Assembly (NCBI RefSeq): GCF_014205255.1
Contig: NZ_JACHNE010000001.1
Coordinates: forward strand, 7,316,001 to 7,380,000
Origin: Streptomyces caelestis
GTDB taxonomy: Bacteria > Actinomycetota > Actinomycetes > Streptomycetales > Streptomycetaceae
Length of the DNA stretch: 64,000 nt
Direction: 5' to 3'
Shown: piece after piece, positions 25,423 through 35,500 of the stretch
Layout of the letters: each line of letters starts with the position of its first letter
How positions within the stretch are numbered: the stretch's first letter is position 1
Translations under genes and position numbers: made by a program
Notes under the pieces: model-generated
What the model was told of the DNA's origin: nothing
Seen by the model: only the letters and a program-made list of their open reading frames with translations
The model's database searches: none

Positions 25423-26268
25423 GTGATCGACAGCACCGAAACCATCGAAGAGTTTCTCGCACAGCACGCCTCCGACGTCGAAGAGGAGATCCGCAGGGCG
25501 GCCGCCGCCGAGATCATGCCGCGCTGGCGCCGGCTCGCCGCACACGAGGTCGACCAGAAGGCCGGCCCGCACGACCTGGTCACCGACGCCGACCGCAAGG
25601 CCGAGCTGTACCTGACCGAGGCACTGCTCGCCCTGCTGCCCGGCTCGGTCGTGGTGGGCGAGGAGGCGGTCCACGCCAACCCCGTGTCCTACGAGGCGCT
25701 GCGCGGCGACGCCCCGGTGTGGATCGTCGACCCGGTCGACGGGACACGTCAGTTCGTGCGCGGCGAACCGGGCTTCTGCACCCTGGTCGCCCTGGCCCAC
25801 GGCGGCACCCTGCTCGCGTCCTGGACCTACGCCCCCGCCAGTGACCGGCTCGCCACCGCCCAGCAGGGCAAGGGCGCCTACCTCGACGGAGAGCGGCTGT
25901 TCGCCGGCGTGCCCGAGCCCGGCCGGGACCTCCGGGTGGCCACCTCCGACCCGGACTACACGACGGACGAGCAGAAGCACGCCCTGCTCGGCCTGCGCAC
26001 CGACGGTGTGGCACCGCGCTCGTGCGGCTCGGCCGGGCTGGAGTACCTCGCCATCGCACAGGGCAACTCGGACGCCACGGCCTTCTTCTGGGAAGCCGCC
26101 TGGGACCACGCGGCCGGTCTGCTCCTGGTCGAGGAGGCGGGCGGCGCCCACCTGACCCTCGCAGGCGAGCGCTTCCGCATCACGGGCGGCAACGCCCTGC
26201 CCTTCACCGCGGCCCGCGACGCGGCCACGGCCCGCCGGGTGGTGGCGCTGCTGGCGGGCGGAGCCTGA
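25423..26268 (+). CDS. Inositol-monophosphatase-family phosphatase (possible HisN-type)
   Basis: 281 residues from GTG 25423, chosen because the promoter motif upstream would start transcription there; GTG 25387 would add 12 residues. Metal-binding motifs: DLVTDADRKAE near residue 48, GEEAVHA near 75, DPVDGTRQF near 105 and WEAAWDHAAG near 225. The family hydrolyses phosphate monoesters with Mg2+; actinobacterial members include inositol-1-phosphatases, histidinol-phosphatases and others, and sequence alone does not settle which. Confidence 0.82.
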   Translation: MIDSTETIEEFLAQHASDVEEEIRRAAAAEIMPRWRRLAAHEVDQKAGPHDLVTDADRKAELYLTEALLALLPGSVVVGEEAVHANPVSYEALRGDAPVWIVDPVDGTRQFVRGEPGFCTLVALAHGGTLLASWTYAPASDRLATAQQGKGAYLDGERLFAGVPEPGRDLRVATSDPDYTTDEQKHALLGLRTDGVAPRSCGSAGLEYLAIAQGNSDATAFFWEAAWDHAAGLLLVEEAGGAHLTLAGERFRITGGNALPFTAARDAATARRVVALLAGGA

Positions 26269-26409
26269 CCGTCACGGACCGTGCACGTCCTGTTGCCCAG
26301 GTGGTACTCCGGCCGTTCTTCCCGCGCGAATCCACCCACGGCCGGTGACAGTCAGTCCCCGGGCCTATCCTGATCCTCAGTGGCCGTCGGCTGACGAAGG
26401 GGTCCGAAG

Positions 26410-27828
26410 GTGCCGTCGATGCTCGATGCCGTCGTAGTGGGTGCGGGGCCGAACGGACTGACCGCGGCCGTGGAGCTGGCCCGCCGTGGCTTCTCCGTCG
26501 CCGTCTTCGAGGCCCAGGGCACCGTGGGCGGCGGCGCCCGCACCGAGGAGCTCACCCTGCCGGGCTTCCGGCACGACCCGTGCTCCGCGGCGCACCCGCT
26601 CGCCATCAACTCACCCGCGTTCCGCGCCCTGCCGCTGGAGCGCTACGGCCTGGAATGGCTGCACGCCGAGCTCCCCATGGCCCACCCCTTCCCGGACGGC
26701 TCGGCGGCCGTACTGGCCCGGTCGGTGGGCGAGACGGCCGCCTCCTTCGGCCCGCGCGACGCCGGGGCGTACCGCAGGCTCGTCGAGCCCTTCCTGCCCA
26801 AGTGGGACGCGCTGGCCCGCGACTTCATGTCCCTGCCGCTCACCGCGCTGCCCCGCGACCCGGTTACCCTCGCCCGCTTCGGCCTGGTCGGCCTGCCCCC
26901 GTCGACCCTGCTGATGCGCCGCTTCCGCGACGAACCGGCCAGAACGCTGTTCGCCGGGCTCGTCGCGCATGTCATGGCACCACTCGGCGGCTTCGCCACC
27001 AGCGCCATCGGCCTGGTCTTCGCCCTCGCGGCCCACGCCCGCGGCTGGCCCGTCGCCCGCGGCGGCTCCCAGGCCATCTCCGACGCCCTCGCCGCCTACC
27101 TGCGCGACCTCGGCGGCAGCGTGCACACCGACTACGAGGTCAAGCGCCTCGACGACCTGCCGCCGGCCCGCGCGTACGTCTTCGACACCTCGCCCACCGC
27201 CCTCGCCCGCATCGCCGGCTTCGGCAACCACTACGCCGACTACCGCTACGGACCGGGCGTCTTCAAGATCGATTACGCGCTGGACGGCCCCGTGCCGTGG
27301 ACCGCGAAGGAGGCCCGCGTCGCCGGCACGGTGCAGATCGGCGCGAACAGCGCGGAGATCGGCACGGCCCTGCGCGCGGCGTCCCGCGAGGGCCGAGCCC
27401 CCGACAAACCGTTCCTGATCACGGTCCAGCCGAGCGTCGTCGACCCCACCCGCGCCCCGGCGGGCAAGCAGGTCTTCTGGGCCTACGGCCACGTCCCGCA
27501 CGGCTGGACGGGCGATCTCACCGACGCCGTCGAGCGCCAACTGGAGCGTTTCGCCCCGGGGTTCCGCGACCGCGTCCTGGCCCGCGCCACCGCGGGCCCG
27601 CCCCAACTCGCCGCCCGCAACGCCAACTACATCGGCGGCGACATCGCCTCCGGCGCGGTCTCCGGCCTCCAGATCCTGCTGCGCCCCAAACCGACCCTGT
27701 TCCCCTACCACACCCCCCACCCGGCCGTCTTCATCTGCTCGTCGGCGACCCCACCGGGCCCCGGTGTGCACGGCATGTCCGGGCACAACGCGGCGAAGGC
27801 CGTCTGGAAGCGACTGAGGCAGACATGA
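26410..27828 (+). CDS. CrtI-like NAD(P)/FAD-dependent oxidoreductase
   Basis: 472 residues from GTG 26410 (ATG 26419 is possible). The FAD-binding motif VVGAGPNGLTAAVELARRG is at residues 7-25, with the second FAD strand VAVFEAQ. The end CSSATPPGPGVHGMSGHNAA is the typical phytoene-desaturase-family C-terminus that binds FAD. Members include carotenoid desaturases and the mammalian PYROXD2 type; no carotenoid genes lie nearby, so its substrate is unknown. The stop overlaps the macrodomain start by ATGA, so the two proteins are made together. Confidence 0.87.
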   Translation: MPSMLDAVVVGAGPNGLTAAVELARRGFSVAVFEAQGTVGGGARTEELTLPGFRHDPCSAAHPLAINSPAFRALPLERYGLEWLHAELPMAHPFPDGSAAVLARSVGETAASFGPRDAGAYRRLVEPFLPKWDALARDFMSLPLTALPRDPVTLARFGLVGLPPSTLLMRRFRDEPARTLFAGLVAHVMAPLGGFATSAIGLVFALAAHARGWPVARGGSQAISDALAAYLRDLGGSVHTDYEVKRLDDLPPARAYVFDTSPTALARIAGFGNHYADYRYGPGVFKIDYALDGPVPWTAKEARVAGTVQIGANSAEIGTALRAASREGRAPDKPFLITVQPSVVDPTRAPAGKQVFWAYGHVPHGWTGDLTDAVERQLERFAPGFRDRVLARATAGPPQLAARNANYIGGDIASGAVSGLQILLRPKPTLFPYHTPHPAVFICSSATPPGPGVHGMSGHNAAKAVWKRLRQT

Positions 27829-28334
27829 CCACCATCGAACTGGTCCAGGGTGACATCACACGCCAGAGCGTCGACGCCATCGTCAACGCGGCCAACTCCT
27901 CGCTGCTGGGCGGGGGAGGGGTCGACGGCGCGATCCACCGGCGCGGCGGCCCCGCCATCCTGGAGGAATGCCGCAAGCTGCGCGCTTCGCGGTACGGCAA
28001 GGGCCTGCCCACCGGCCACGCGGTCGCCACCACCGCGGGCGACCTGGACGCCCGGTGGGTGATCCACACGGTCGGCCCCGTCTTCAGCGCGACCGAGGAC
28101 CGCTCCGCCCTCCTCGCCTCCTGCTACCGCGAGTCCCTGCGCGTCGCCGACGAACTCGGCGCCCGGACCGTCGCCTTCCCGGCGATCTCCACCGGCGTCT
28201 ACCGCTATCCGATGGAGGACGCCGCGCGCATCGCGGTGGACACGGTGCGCGCGGCGAAGACCGACATCGAGGAGGTCAGGTTCGTCCTCTTCGACGAACA
28301 GGCGTACGAGGTGTTCGCCCGGCGACTGCGCTGA
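27825..28334 (+). CDS. Macrodomain protein, probable O-acetyl-ADP-ribose deacetylase
   Basis: 169 residues. VQGDITRQSVDAIVNAANS and LLGGGGVDGAIHRRGG hold the ADP-ribose-binding loop and the Asn used by MacroD-type enzymes; AISTGVYRYP near residue 122 is the second loop. Bacterial YmdB/MacroD proteins hydrolyse O-acetyl-ADP-ribose made by sirtuins and remove mono-ADP-ribose from acidic residues. It begins inside the stop of the oxidoreductase gene (ATGA). A sirtuin and an ADP-ribosylglycohydrolase lie 11-14 kb downstream. Confidence 0.92.
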   Translation: MTTIELVQGDITRQSVDAIVNAANSSLLGGGGVDGAIHRRGGPAILEECRKLRASRYGKGLPTGHAVATTAGDLDARWVIHTVGPVFSATEDRSALLASCYRESLRVADELGARTVAFPAISTGVYRYPMEDAARIAVDTVRAAKTDIEEVRFVLFDEQAYEVFARRLR

Positions 28335-28340
28335 CGTCGC

Positions 28341-29099
28341 TCAGGCGCGGGCTGGACATGGCCGGCCCTGCTCGCCCTGTCGGCGCGGTGCCAGAGCGAG
28401 GTGCGGCCAGCCACTGATGTCGCGCCGCATCTGGCGGTCGTGGGTCGCCACGACGACGGCCGCGTCCGTGCTGTGCAGCGCTTCCGTGAGCTCGTCGACC
28501 AGCGCGATGGACAGGTGGTTGGTGGGCTCGTCCAGGAGCAGGAAGTCGTACTCGGCGCCCAGCAGGCAGGCCAGCCGGATCCGGTAGCGCCGGCCGACCG
28601 ACAGCGTGGCCAGGAGGCGGGTACGGTCGCTGACCGCACCCAGTCCGTCCAGGGCCACGTCCACCCGGCGGTCGGCGTCCCAGGCGTCCAGCGTCCGCGC
28701 CGCCTCCAGGGCGTCGGCGTAGGCTTGTTCGCCGCCGGGGTGTTCCGCTGCGAGGGCCTCCGCTGCGGTGTCCAGAGCCCGCAGGGCGGCGCGGGCGTCG
28801 GCCAGGTGCTCGTCGATGAAGTCGCCGACCGTGCGTTCGTCCTCGACCGGCATCTCCTGCTCGGCCAGGGCGAGGGTGCCCACGCGGTGCACGGTCCCCT
28901 CGTCCGGGGTCAGCAGGCCGGCCAGGACGTACAACAGAGTCGACTTGCCGCGTCCGTTCTCGCCGACGACGCCCCAGCGCGATCCGGGGGAGACCTTCAT
29001 CTCGACGTCGTGCAGCACGGTGCGGCCGCCGCGGTCCACACGGACGCGGGCGCAGGTCAGCTGGGCCCGGTCGCGGGCAGGCAGGGTAAGGGTGGTCAC
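28341..29099 (-). CDS. Single-domain ABC-F-like ATP-binding protein
   Basis: 252 residues from a GTG with GAGG 8 bases upstream; a start at 29126 is less likely. Walker A GENGRGKST at 46-54, Walker B and linker FLLLDEPTNHLS near 195-206, and the H-loop ATHDRQMRRD. The signature is degenerate (TLSVGRRYRIRL instead of LSGGQ). The DEPTNHLS sequence places it with ABC-F translation or resistance factors, which normally have two such domains in about 540 residues, so this is half size. No membrane protein gene is adjacent. The 230 bases upstream show no open reading frame of interest. Confidence 0.82.
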   Translation of the reverse strand: MTTLTLPARDRAQLTCARVRVDRGGRTVLHDVEMKVSPGSRWGVVGENGRGKSTLLYVLAGLLTPDEGTVHRVGTLALAEQEMPVEDERTVGDFIDEHLADARAALRALDTAAEALAAEHPGGEQAYADALEAARTLDAWDADRRVDVALDGLGAVSDRTRLLATLSVGRRYRIRLACLLGAEYDFLLLDEPTNHLSIALVDELTEALHSTDAAVVVATHDRQMRRDISGWPHLALAPRRQGEQGRPCPARA

Positions 29100-29329
29100 G
29101 TTCTCTTCCTCGTTGAAGAGGCACACTTCACCCCCGGTTCGGGCGGGGATGCGAGCGGGCCTTGCAGATCCGACGGACGGCCGGCCCGGAACAGGGCGGG
29201 CCGTGGGCGACGTCGCGGCTCCGGCGCCTCGGCCCGTGGTCGTCAGGGCGTGCGAGGGGCGGAGCCAGTGGCCCGGATCAGAGGTACAGAACGTAACTCA
29301 CCCAAAGATGCTAACAGTTGGCGCCTCGC

Positions 29330-31375
29330 TCAGGCGCGGGTGCGGACCAGCAGGAGCGCGACGTCGTCGTCGGGCTCCGGGCTCAGCGCACTCAGGAGGC
29401 TGTCACTGGTCCGTTGCAGGCTGGGTCCCGCGTTCTCCAGGAGGCGGATCAGCGTGGTGAGGCCGGTGTCGATCGGCTCCCCGCGCTTCTCGACCAGCCC
29501 GTCGGTGTACAGGGCGAGCAGGGAGCCCGGCGCGAGCTCCAGTTCCACGGTGCCGAACTCCACGCCGCCCACCCCCAGCGGCACGCCGCCGGGCACGTCG
29601 ACGAGTGTCGCGCCGCCGTCCGCCCCGGCGAGCACGGGCGGCAGATGACCGGCGCTGGACAGCGAGCAGATGCCGGCCCGCAGGTCGCACACCGCGTACA
29701 CGCACGTGGCGATCGCATCGCCGAGCGAGCCGGCGATGTCGTCGAGGTGCCGCAGCAGCTCGGCGGGCGGCAGGTCCAGCCGGGCCAGCGCCCGCGTCGC
29801 GGTGCTCAGCTGCCCCATGATGGCCGCGGCCTGGACGCCCTTGCCCATGACGTCCCCCACCACCAGCCCGGTGCGGCCCGGGCCCAGCGGCAGCACGTCG
29901 TACCAGTCGCCGCCGACCTCGCTGAGCGCCGGGCGGTAGCGGGCGGCGATGTCGAGCCCCTCCCGCTCGGCGGGCGTCGTCGGGAGCAGGCTGCGCTGGA
30001 GCGTCAGGGCGGTGCCGCGTTCCCGGCCGTAGAGGCGGGCGTTGTCGATGCAGATCGCGGCGCGCGCGGCGAGCTCCGAGGCGAGCGCCTGGTCCCGGTC
30101 GTCGAAGGGGCGTTCGTCGACCGTGCGGTACAGGGTGAGGGTGCCGAGCACCTTGCCCCGGGCCATCAGCGGCACCGCCATATAGGAGTGCGCTCCGGCC
30201 TCGCGCAGGGTCTGGGCGGCCCGCGCGTCCCGGGCGATGCGCCGCATCATCTTCGGGTCCACGCGCTCGACCAGGACCGGACGGGCCCTGCGGACGCACT
30301 GCGTGATGATCCGCGAGGAACCGTAGGTGGCCAGTTCACCGACCGGGTCCGCGGCGTGGATGGCGTCGGTCGGGTAGCCCGCCGCGACGGCCAGCGCCCG
30401 GAACTCGGCAGGCGCGCCGCCCGACACCGGCGCGATGGTGCCGTGGGCCACGACCGACTCCAGGACGTCGACGGCGGCCAGGTCCGCGAGGTGCGACACC
30501 ACCACGTCGGCCAGCTCCCGGGCGGTCTGCTGAAGGTCCAGGGTGGTGCCGATCCGCACCCCGGCGTCGGCGATCACCGACAGGTGCTGGCGTGCCTGCG
30601 CGACCTCGGCCGCGGCCTGCTGGCGCTCGGTGACGTCCAGCACGGCCATCGCGAGACCGAGCACCCGGCCGTCGGTGTCCTCGATGCGGTGGTACGACTC
30701 CGAGTAGGCACGATCCTGTTCGTCCCCGGCGGTGCGGCCGATGGTCTGCTGGTCGAGCAGGGGTCTGCCGGTCTTGAGGACGTGCCGCATCCGGGCCTCG
30801 ATGACCTCGACGTCCAGGCCGGGCAGCACCTCGCCGAGCCGGCGGCCCAGCACCGCCTCCTCGGGCACGCCGTTGATCCGCTCCAGCGCGGGATTGACCC
30901 CGACCCAGCGCAGGTCGTTGTCGAAGACGGCGATGCCGAGCGGGGTCTGGTGGACGAGGCTGTGCGAGAGGGCGAGGTCCCGCTCCACCTTCCGCACCAT
31001 CGTCGCGTCCGTGGCGAGTCCCAGCAAATGGGGCTGCCCCTCGCTGTCGAGGAGCCGCATCGTGCGGAACTCCACGGCGCGTTCCGTGCCGTCGCGGTGC
31101 CGCAGCGGAAAGACACCGGCCCAGCGGTCGCCGGATCTGACCTGGGCGAACAGTTCCCTGCCCCGGGTGCGGTTCTCGGGCGCGACCAGGAGGGTGTCGG
31201 CGCGCTGCCGCAGGGCCTCCTCGGCGGTGTAGCCGAGCAGCTGCTCGATCTCGGGGCTCCACAGGGCGATGTGCCCGCCGCCGTCCAGGACCACGGCCGC
31301 GACCTTCAGCAGGTCCAGCAGCCCCCCGGGCGCGGCCGTGACGGCGTCGCGATCCGGGGTCGCATACCCGTTCAT
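29330..31375 (-). CDS. PAS-PAS-GAF-PP2C (SpoIIE-type) serine phosphatase
   Basis: 681 residues from the ATG at 31375 with GAAGGAG 8 bases upstream. Order: PAS (about 15-130), PAS (135-255, ending in LDVTERQQ), GAF (about 275-450, with SYMAVPLMARGKVLGTLTLY), and a SpoIIE phosphatase (about 465-680, with GGDWYDVLPL and VVGDVMGKG providing metal-binding Asp residues). Such proteins dephosphorylate anti-sigma-factor antagonists in response to a small molecule or redox signal. No sigma or antagonist gene is adjacent. Streptomyces carry many of these. Confidence 0.92.
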   Translation of the reverse strand: MNGYATPDRDAVTAAPGGLLDLLKVAAVVLDGGGHIALWSPEIEQLLGYTAEEALRQRADTLLVAPENRTRGRELFAQVRSGDRWAGVFPLRHRDGTERAVEFRTMRLLDSEGQPHLLGLATDATMVRKVERDLALSHSLVHQTPLGIAVFDNDLRWVGVNPALERINGVPEEAVLGRRLGEVLPGLDVEVIEARMRHVLKTGRPLLDQQTIGRTAGDEQDRAYSESYHRIEDTDGRVLGLAMAVLDVTERQQAAAEVAQARQHLSVIADAGVRIGTTLDLQQTARELADVVVSHLADLAAVDVLESVVAHGTIAPVSGGAPAEFRALAVAAGYPTDAIHAADPVGELATYGSSRIITQCVRRARPVLVERVDPKMMRRIARDARAAQTLREAGAHSYMAVPLMARGKVLGTLTLYRTVDERPFDDRDQALASELAARAAICIDNARLYGRERGTALTLQRSLLPTTPAEREGLDIAARYRPALSEVGGDWYDVLPLGPGRTGLVVGDVMGKGVQAAAIMGQLSTATRALARLDLPPAELLRHLDDIAGSLGDAIATCVYAVCDLRAGICSLSSAGHLPPVLAGADGGATLVDVPGGVPLGVGGVEFGTVELELAPGSLLALYTDGLVEKRGEPIDTGLTTLIRLLENAGPSLQRTSDSLLSALSPEPDDDVALLLVRTRA

Positions 31376-31527
31376 CCGAGCCGCTCCTTCCGGCGCGGCA
31401 AAAGGTCCGGCCAAGATCTGTTGCGCAGGCTGTCCGATGAGGTCACATTACGGTCGGAGAAGCGGCACTGTCGCGCCGAAATGACAAATGGTCGTGGGTC
31501 GGTACACGGAGAGAGGGAGCGGGAATC

Positions 31528-32358
31528 TTGGCTGACTGGACGTTGCGGGAGAGCCTGGCCACCACGTCGGGGACCGTGCGCTGGGACCGGCTCGGGGATC
31601 CCGGCGGCGAGCCGGTCGTGCTGCTGCACGGGACGCCCTTCTCCTCGTACGTGTGGCACGGGATCGCTCCCGCGCTCGCCGCCGCCGGGCACCACGTGCA
31701 CGTGTGGGACATGGCGGGCTACGGCACCTCCGACATGCACCCGGACCAGGACGTCTCACTGGCGGCACAGGGCCGGATCTTCACCGAGCTGCTCGCGCAC
31801 TGGGGCCTGGAGAAGCCGTCCGTCGTCGCGCACGACTTCGGCGGATGCGTGGCCCTGCGCGCCCATCTGCTGCACGGGGCCCGCTACCGGCGGCTCGCCC
31901 TGGTCGACCCGGTGGCCCTGAAACCCTGGGGCACCTCCTTCTTCCAGCTGGTCGGCGAGCACAGCCACGTCTTCGAGCAGCTCCCGGCCGCGCTGCACGA
32001 GGCCCTGGTGCGCGAGTACGTCACGTCCGCGAGCCACACCGGCCTGCGGCCCGCCGCGCTGGACGCGCTCGTGCGGCCCTGGACGGGGGAGCGGGGCCAG
32101 GCCGCCTTCTACCGGCAGATCGCGCAGGCCGACCAGCGCTACACCGACGAGATCCAGCCGCTGTATCCCACGATCGACCTGCCGGTGACGGTCTGCTGGG
32201 GCACCGAGGACACCTGGGTCCCCTTCGCCAAGGGCCAGGAGCTGGCCGCCCTGATCCCGGGTGCACGGCTGGTGCCCGTCCCGGAGTCCGGCCACCTCGT
32301 CCCCCTGGACGCACCCGCCCGGCTGACGAGCGAGGTGCTCACCTTCCTCGGGGCCTGA
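31528..32358 (+). CDS. Alpha/beta hydrolase with Asp nucleophile (haloalkane dehalogenase/epoxide hydrolase type)
   Basis: 276 residues from TTG 31528 with GAGGGAG about 9 bases upstream. Oxyanion segment HGTPFSSYVW, nucleophile elbow VVAHDFGG with D103 in place of the usual Ser, acid Asp in CWGTEDTWVPF, and catalytic His in ESGHLVPLD. An Asp nucleophile is used by haloalkane dehalogenases, epoxide hydrolases and fluoroacetate dehalogenases; which reaction applies here is unknown. It is divergent from the SpoIIE-type gene. Confidence 0.86.
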   Translation: MADWTLRESLATTSGTVRWDRLGDPGGEPVVLLHGTPFSSYVWHGIAPALAAAGHHVHVWDMAGYGTSDMHPDQDVSLAAQGRIFTELLAHWGLEKPSVVAHDFGGCVALRAHLLHGARYRRLALVDPVALKPWGTSFFQLVGEHSHVFEQLPAALHEALVREYVTSASHTGLRPAALDALVRPWTGERGQAAFYRQIAQADQRYTDEIQPLYPTIDLPVTVCWGTEDTWVPFAKGQELAALIPGARLVPVPESGHLVPLDAPARLTSEVLTFLGA

Positions 32359-32410
32359 AGGGGCCCGAGGCGAGAGAACCATCAGGACCGCACAAAGTCC
32401 GACGGGGTCA

Positions 32411-32439
32411 TTGCTTCGATTGTGTTCGAGTCCTAGGGT
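32411..32439 (+). promoter_or_regulatory. Probable vegetative promoter of the beta-galactosidase gene
   Basis: TTGCTT (32411-32416), 17 bases, TAGGGT (32434-32439). The start codon follows at 32576, leaving a 5' leader of about 130 bases. I see no obvious operator palindrome around it. Confidence 0.45.
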
Positions 32440-32575
32440 GTGCCTGCTCAGCAGTTACTTCGTCACCGTCAGTTGCAGCAGCCCCAACAGAAATGCTCAC
32501 CACGGCAGTTGGGGACCTCATCTGACGTGCCCTCAGTCCGTGCAGCACCCTGTCGAACCGAGGAAGGCCACGGTC

Positions 32576-35500
32576 ATGCCGCACCCGCTCTCGCCCCCCG
32601 CCGACCGGCCCGTCGTCAGCCGTCGCCGTCTGCTCGAAGGGGGCGCCGCCGTGCTCGGCGCGCTCGCCCTGTCCGGGCCGCCCGCCACCGCGCACGCGGC
32701 GGGCCGGCGCCCGGCGGCGGACGGCCCTCCGGAGTGGAACGACGGCCTGGCCGTGTACCGCGTGGGCACCGAGCCGCCGCACACCACGCTCATGCCGTAC
32801 GCGAACGTCGGGCAGGCCCTGGCCGGCGACCGCGAGCGCTCGCCGTACCGGCTGAGCCTCGACGGCAAGTGGAAGTTCGCCTACGCCGACCGCCCCGACG
32901 ACCGGGACGCCGACTTCTACCGCACCGACGTCGACGACTCCGGCTGGGACACCATCCCCGTGCCCTCGGCCTGGCAGCTGCACGGCTACGACTTCCCGAT
33001 CTACGTCAACATCACCTACCCCTGGTGGGGACCGAACGGCGGCGGCGAGGACGCCCAGCCGCCGGCCGCCCCGACCCGCTACAACCCCGTCGGCCAGTAC
33101 CGCCGTACGTTCACCGTCCCCCGGAACTGGTCGGGCCGGCGCACCTTCCTGCACTTCGAGGGCGTCAAGTCCGCCCACTACGTGTGGATCAACGGCGAGC
33201 TGGTGGGCTACCACGAGGACTCCTACACCTCCGCCGAGTACGACATCACCCACCACCTCAAGCCGGGCACCAACCAGATCGCGGTCGAGGTGTACCGCTA
33301 CTCCGACGCGGAGTGGCTGGAGGACCAGGACATGATCCGGCTGAGCGGCATCTTCCGCTCGGTCCACCTGTACTCCACGCCCTCCGTCCACCTGCGCGAC
33401 TTCAAACTGGACACCCCGCTCGGCGACGACTACACCTCCGCCGAACTCAAGGTCACCGCGCACGTCCGCGACTACGGCGGCAAGGGCGCGGGCCGCTACA
33501 CCGTCGAGACCCAGCTGTACGACGCGCGCGGCCACGCCGTCTGGTCGCGGCCCCTGATCCGGCCCGTCGACGTCCCGGACGGCGACGAGGCCACCGCCGA
33601 GGCGTCCAGAGCCGTCCCCTCGCCGAAGCTCTGGTCGGCCGAGCACCCGAACCTCTACACCGCCGTGCTGCGGCTGCGCGACCCGTCCGGCAAGGTGGTC
33701 GAGACACTCTCGCACCGGGTGGGCTTCCGCGAGTTCGCGCTCAAGGACGGCCTGATGCGCATCAACGGCAAGCCGGTCTCCTTCCGCGGCACCAACCGGC
33801 ACGAGATGCACCCCGTCACCGGCTCGGCGCTCACCCGTGCGCAGATGATCGAGGACATCGAGATCATCAAGCGGCTCAACATCAACAGCGTCCGCACCTC
33901 GCACTACCCGAACAACCCGCTGTGGCTGGAACTCGCCGACGAGTACGGCCTGTACCTCGTGGACGAGACCAACCTCGAAACCCACGGCATCCGCGACGAG
34001 TACCCCGGCAGCGGCCACCCCGAGTGGACCGAGGCGTGCGTGGTCCGCGCCCAGAACATGGTGCACCGCGACAAGAACCACGCCTCGGTGGTCATCTGGT
34101 CCCTCGGCAACGAGGCGGGCGGCGGCACGACGTTCAACGCCATGTACGACTGGATCCGCTCCTACGACCCCACCCGCGTCATCCAGTACGAGGGCGACGA
34201 CCGCCCGGGCATCAGCGACATCCGTTCCGAGATGTACGACAGCCCGCAGCGGGTCGAGCAGCGCGCCAAGGACACCGGTGACACCCGGCCGTACGTGATG
34301 ATCGAGTACTCGCACGGCATGGGGAACTCCAACGGCAACTTCAAGAAGTACTGGGACATCGTCCGCCGCTACGACGTCCTCCAGGGCGGCTGGATCTGGG
34401 ACTTCGCCGACCAGGCCCTGAGCTGGCCGGTCCCGACCCGCAAGCTGCTGACCGAGTCCGGCCCGGGCGCACTGCGCGGCGAGGTCATCGCACCCGCCGC
34501 CGGCTTCGACCACGACAAGGGCGTCTCCGGCGGCACCGTCTTCCCCCGCGACGCCCGCCTCGACCTCACCGGCTCCCTCACGCTGGAGGCCTGGGTCACC
34601 CCGCACGTGACCGGCGGGCACCAGCCCCTCATCGCCAAGGGCGACACCCAGTACGCCCTCAAACAGACCGACAAGAACCTGGAGTTCTTCATCCACGGCG
34701 GCGGCCAGTGGGTCACCGCGAGCTGGGCGCTGCCCGAGGGCTGGACCGGCAAGGAGCACCACGTCGCCGGAGTCTTCGACGCGGACGCGGGGACGCTCAC
34801 CCTGTATGTCGACGGCCAGGTGCGCGGCACCCGGACCACCACGCGGCGCCCCGGCAACAACACCGCGTCCCTCGCGCTCGCCACCGACGTCGACAACCCG
34901 ACCCGGGAGTTCAGCGGCACCATCCGGCGAGCCCGCGTGTACGCCCGCGCGCTGAGCGCCGCGGAGCTGGCCTCGGACCGCCGCGGCCCGGACGACGAGG
35001 GCGTGCGCTTCTGGTTCGACGCCGCCACCGTCGGCTTCACCGAGCAGCGCCCGCGCGACAAGACGTTCTACGCCTACGGCGGCGACTGGGGTGACAACCC
35101 CAATGACGGCGCCTTCGCCGGCGACGGCATCATCACCGCCGACCGCGGCCTCACGGGCAAGTCCGCCGAGGTCAAGCAGATCTACCAGGCGATCAACGCG
35201 GCCCCGGCCTCCGGAGGCGGCCTCGGTGCCGTCACCCTCACCAACGAGTACCTGTTCACCAACCTCCGCGAGTTCGACGGCCGTTGGTCCCTCGTCGCCG
35301 ACGGCAAGGTCGTCCAGCGCGGCCGGCTGACCCGCGACCAGCTGAATCTCGCGCCGCTGACCAGCAAGGACATCAAGGTGCCGGTGCGGCTGCCGGCGAA
35401 GCCCGAACCGGGCACGGAGTACTTCCTCCAGCTCTCCTTCACCACCAGGGAGCCCACCAAGTGGGCGAAGGCCGGCTTCGAGGTGGCCAAGCAGCAGCTC

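Noticed and set aside
32424..32434. GTTCGAGTCC, which looks like a tRNA T-arm
   Set aside because: No anticodon arm, D-arm or matching acceptor stem surrounds it; it lies in the spacer of a promoter.
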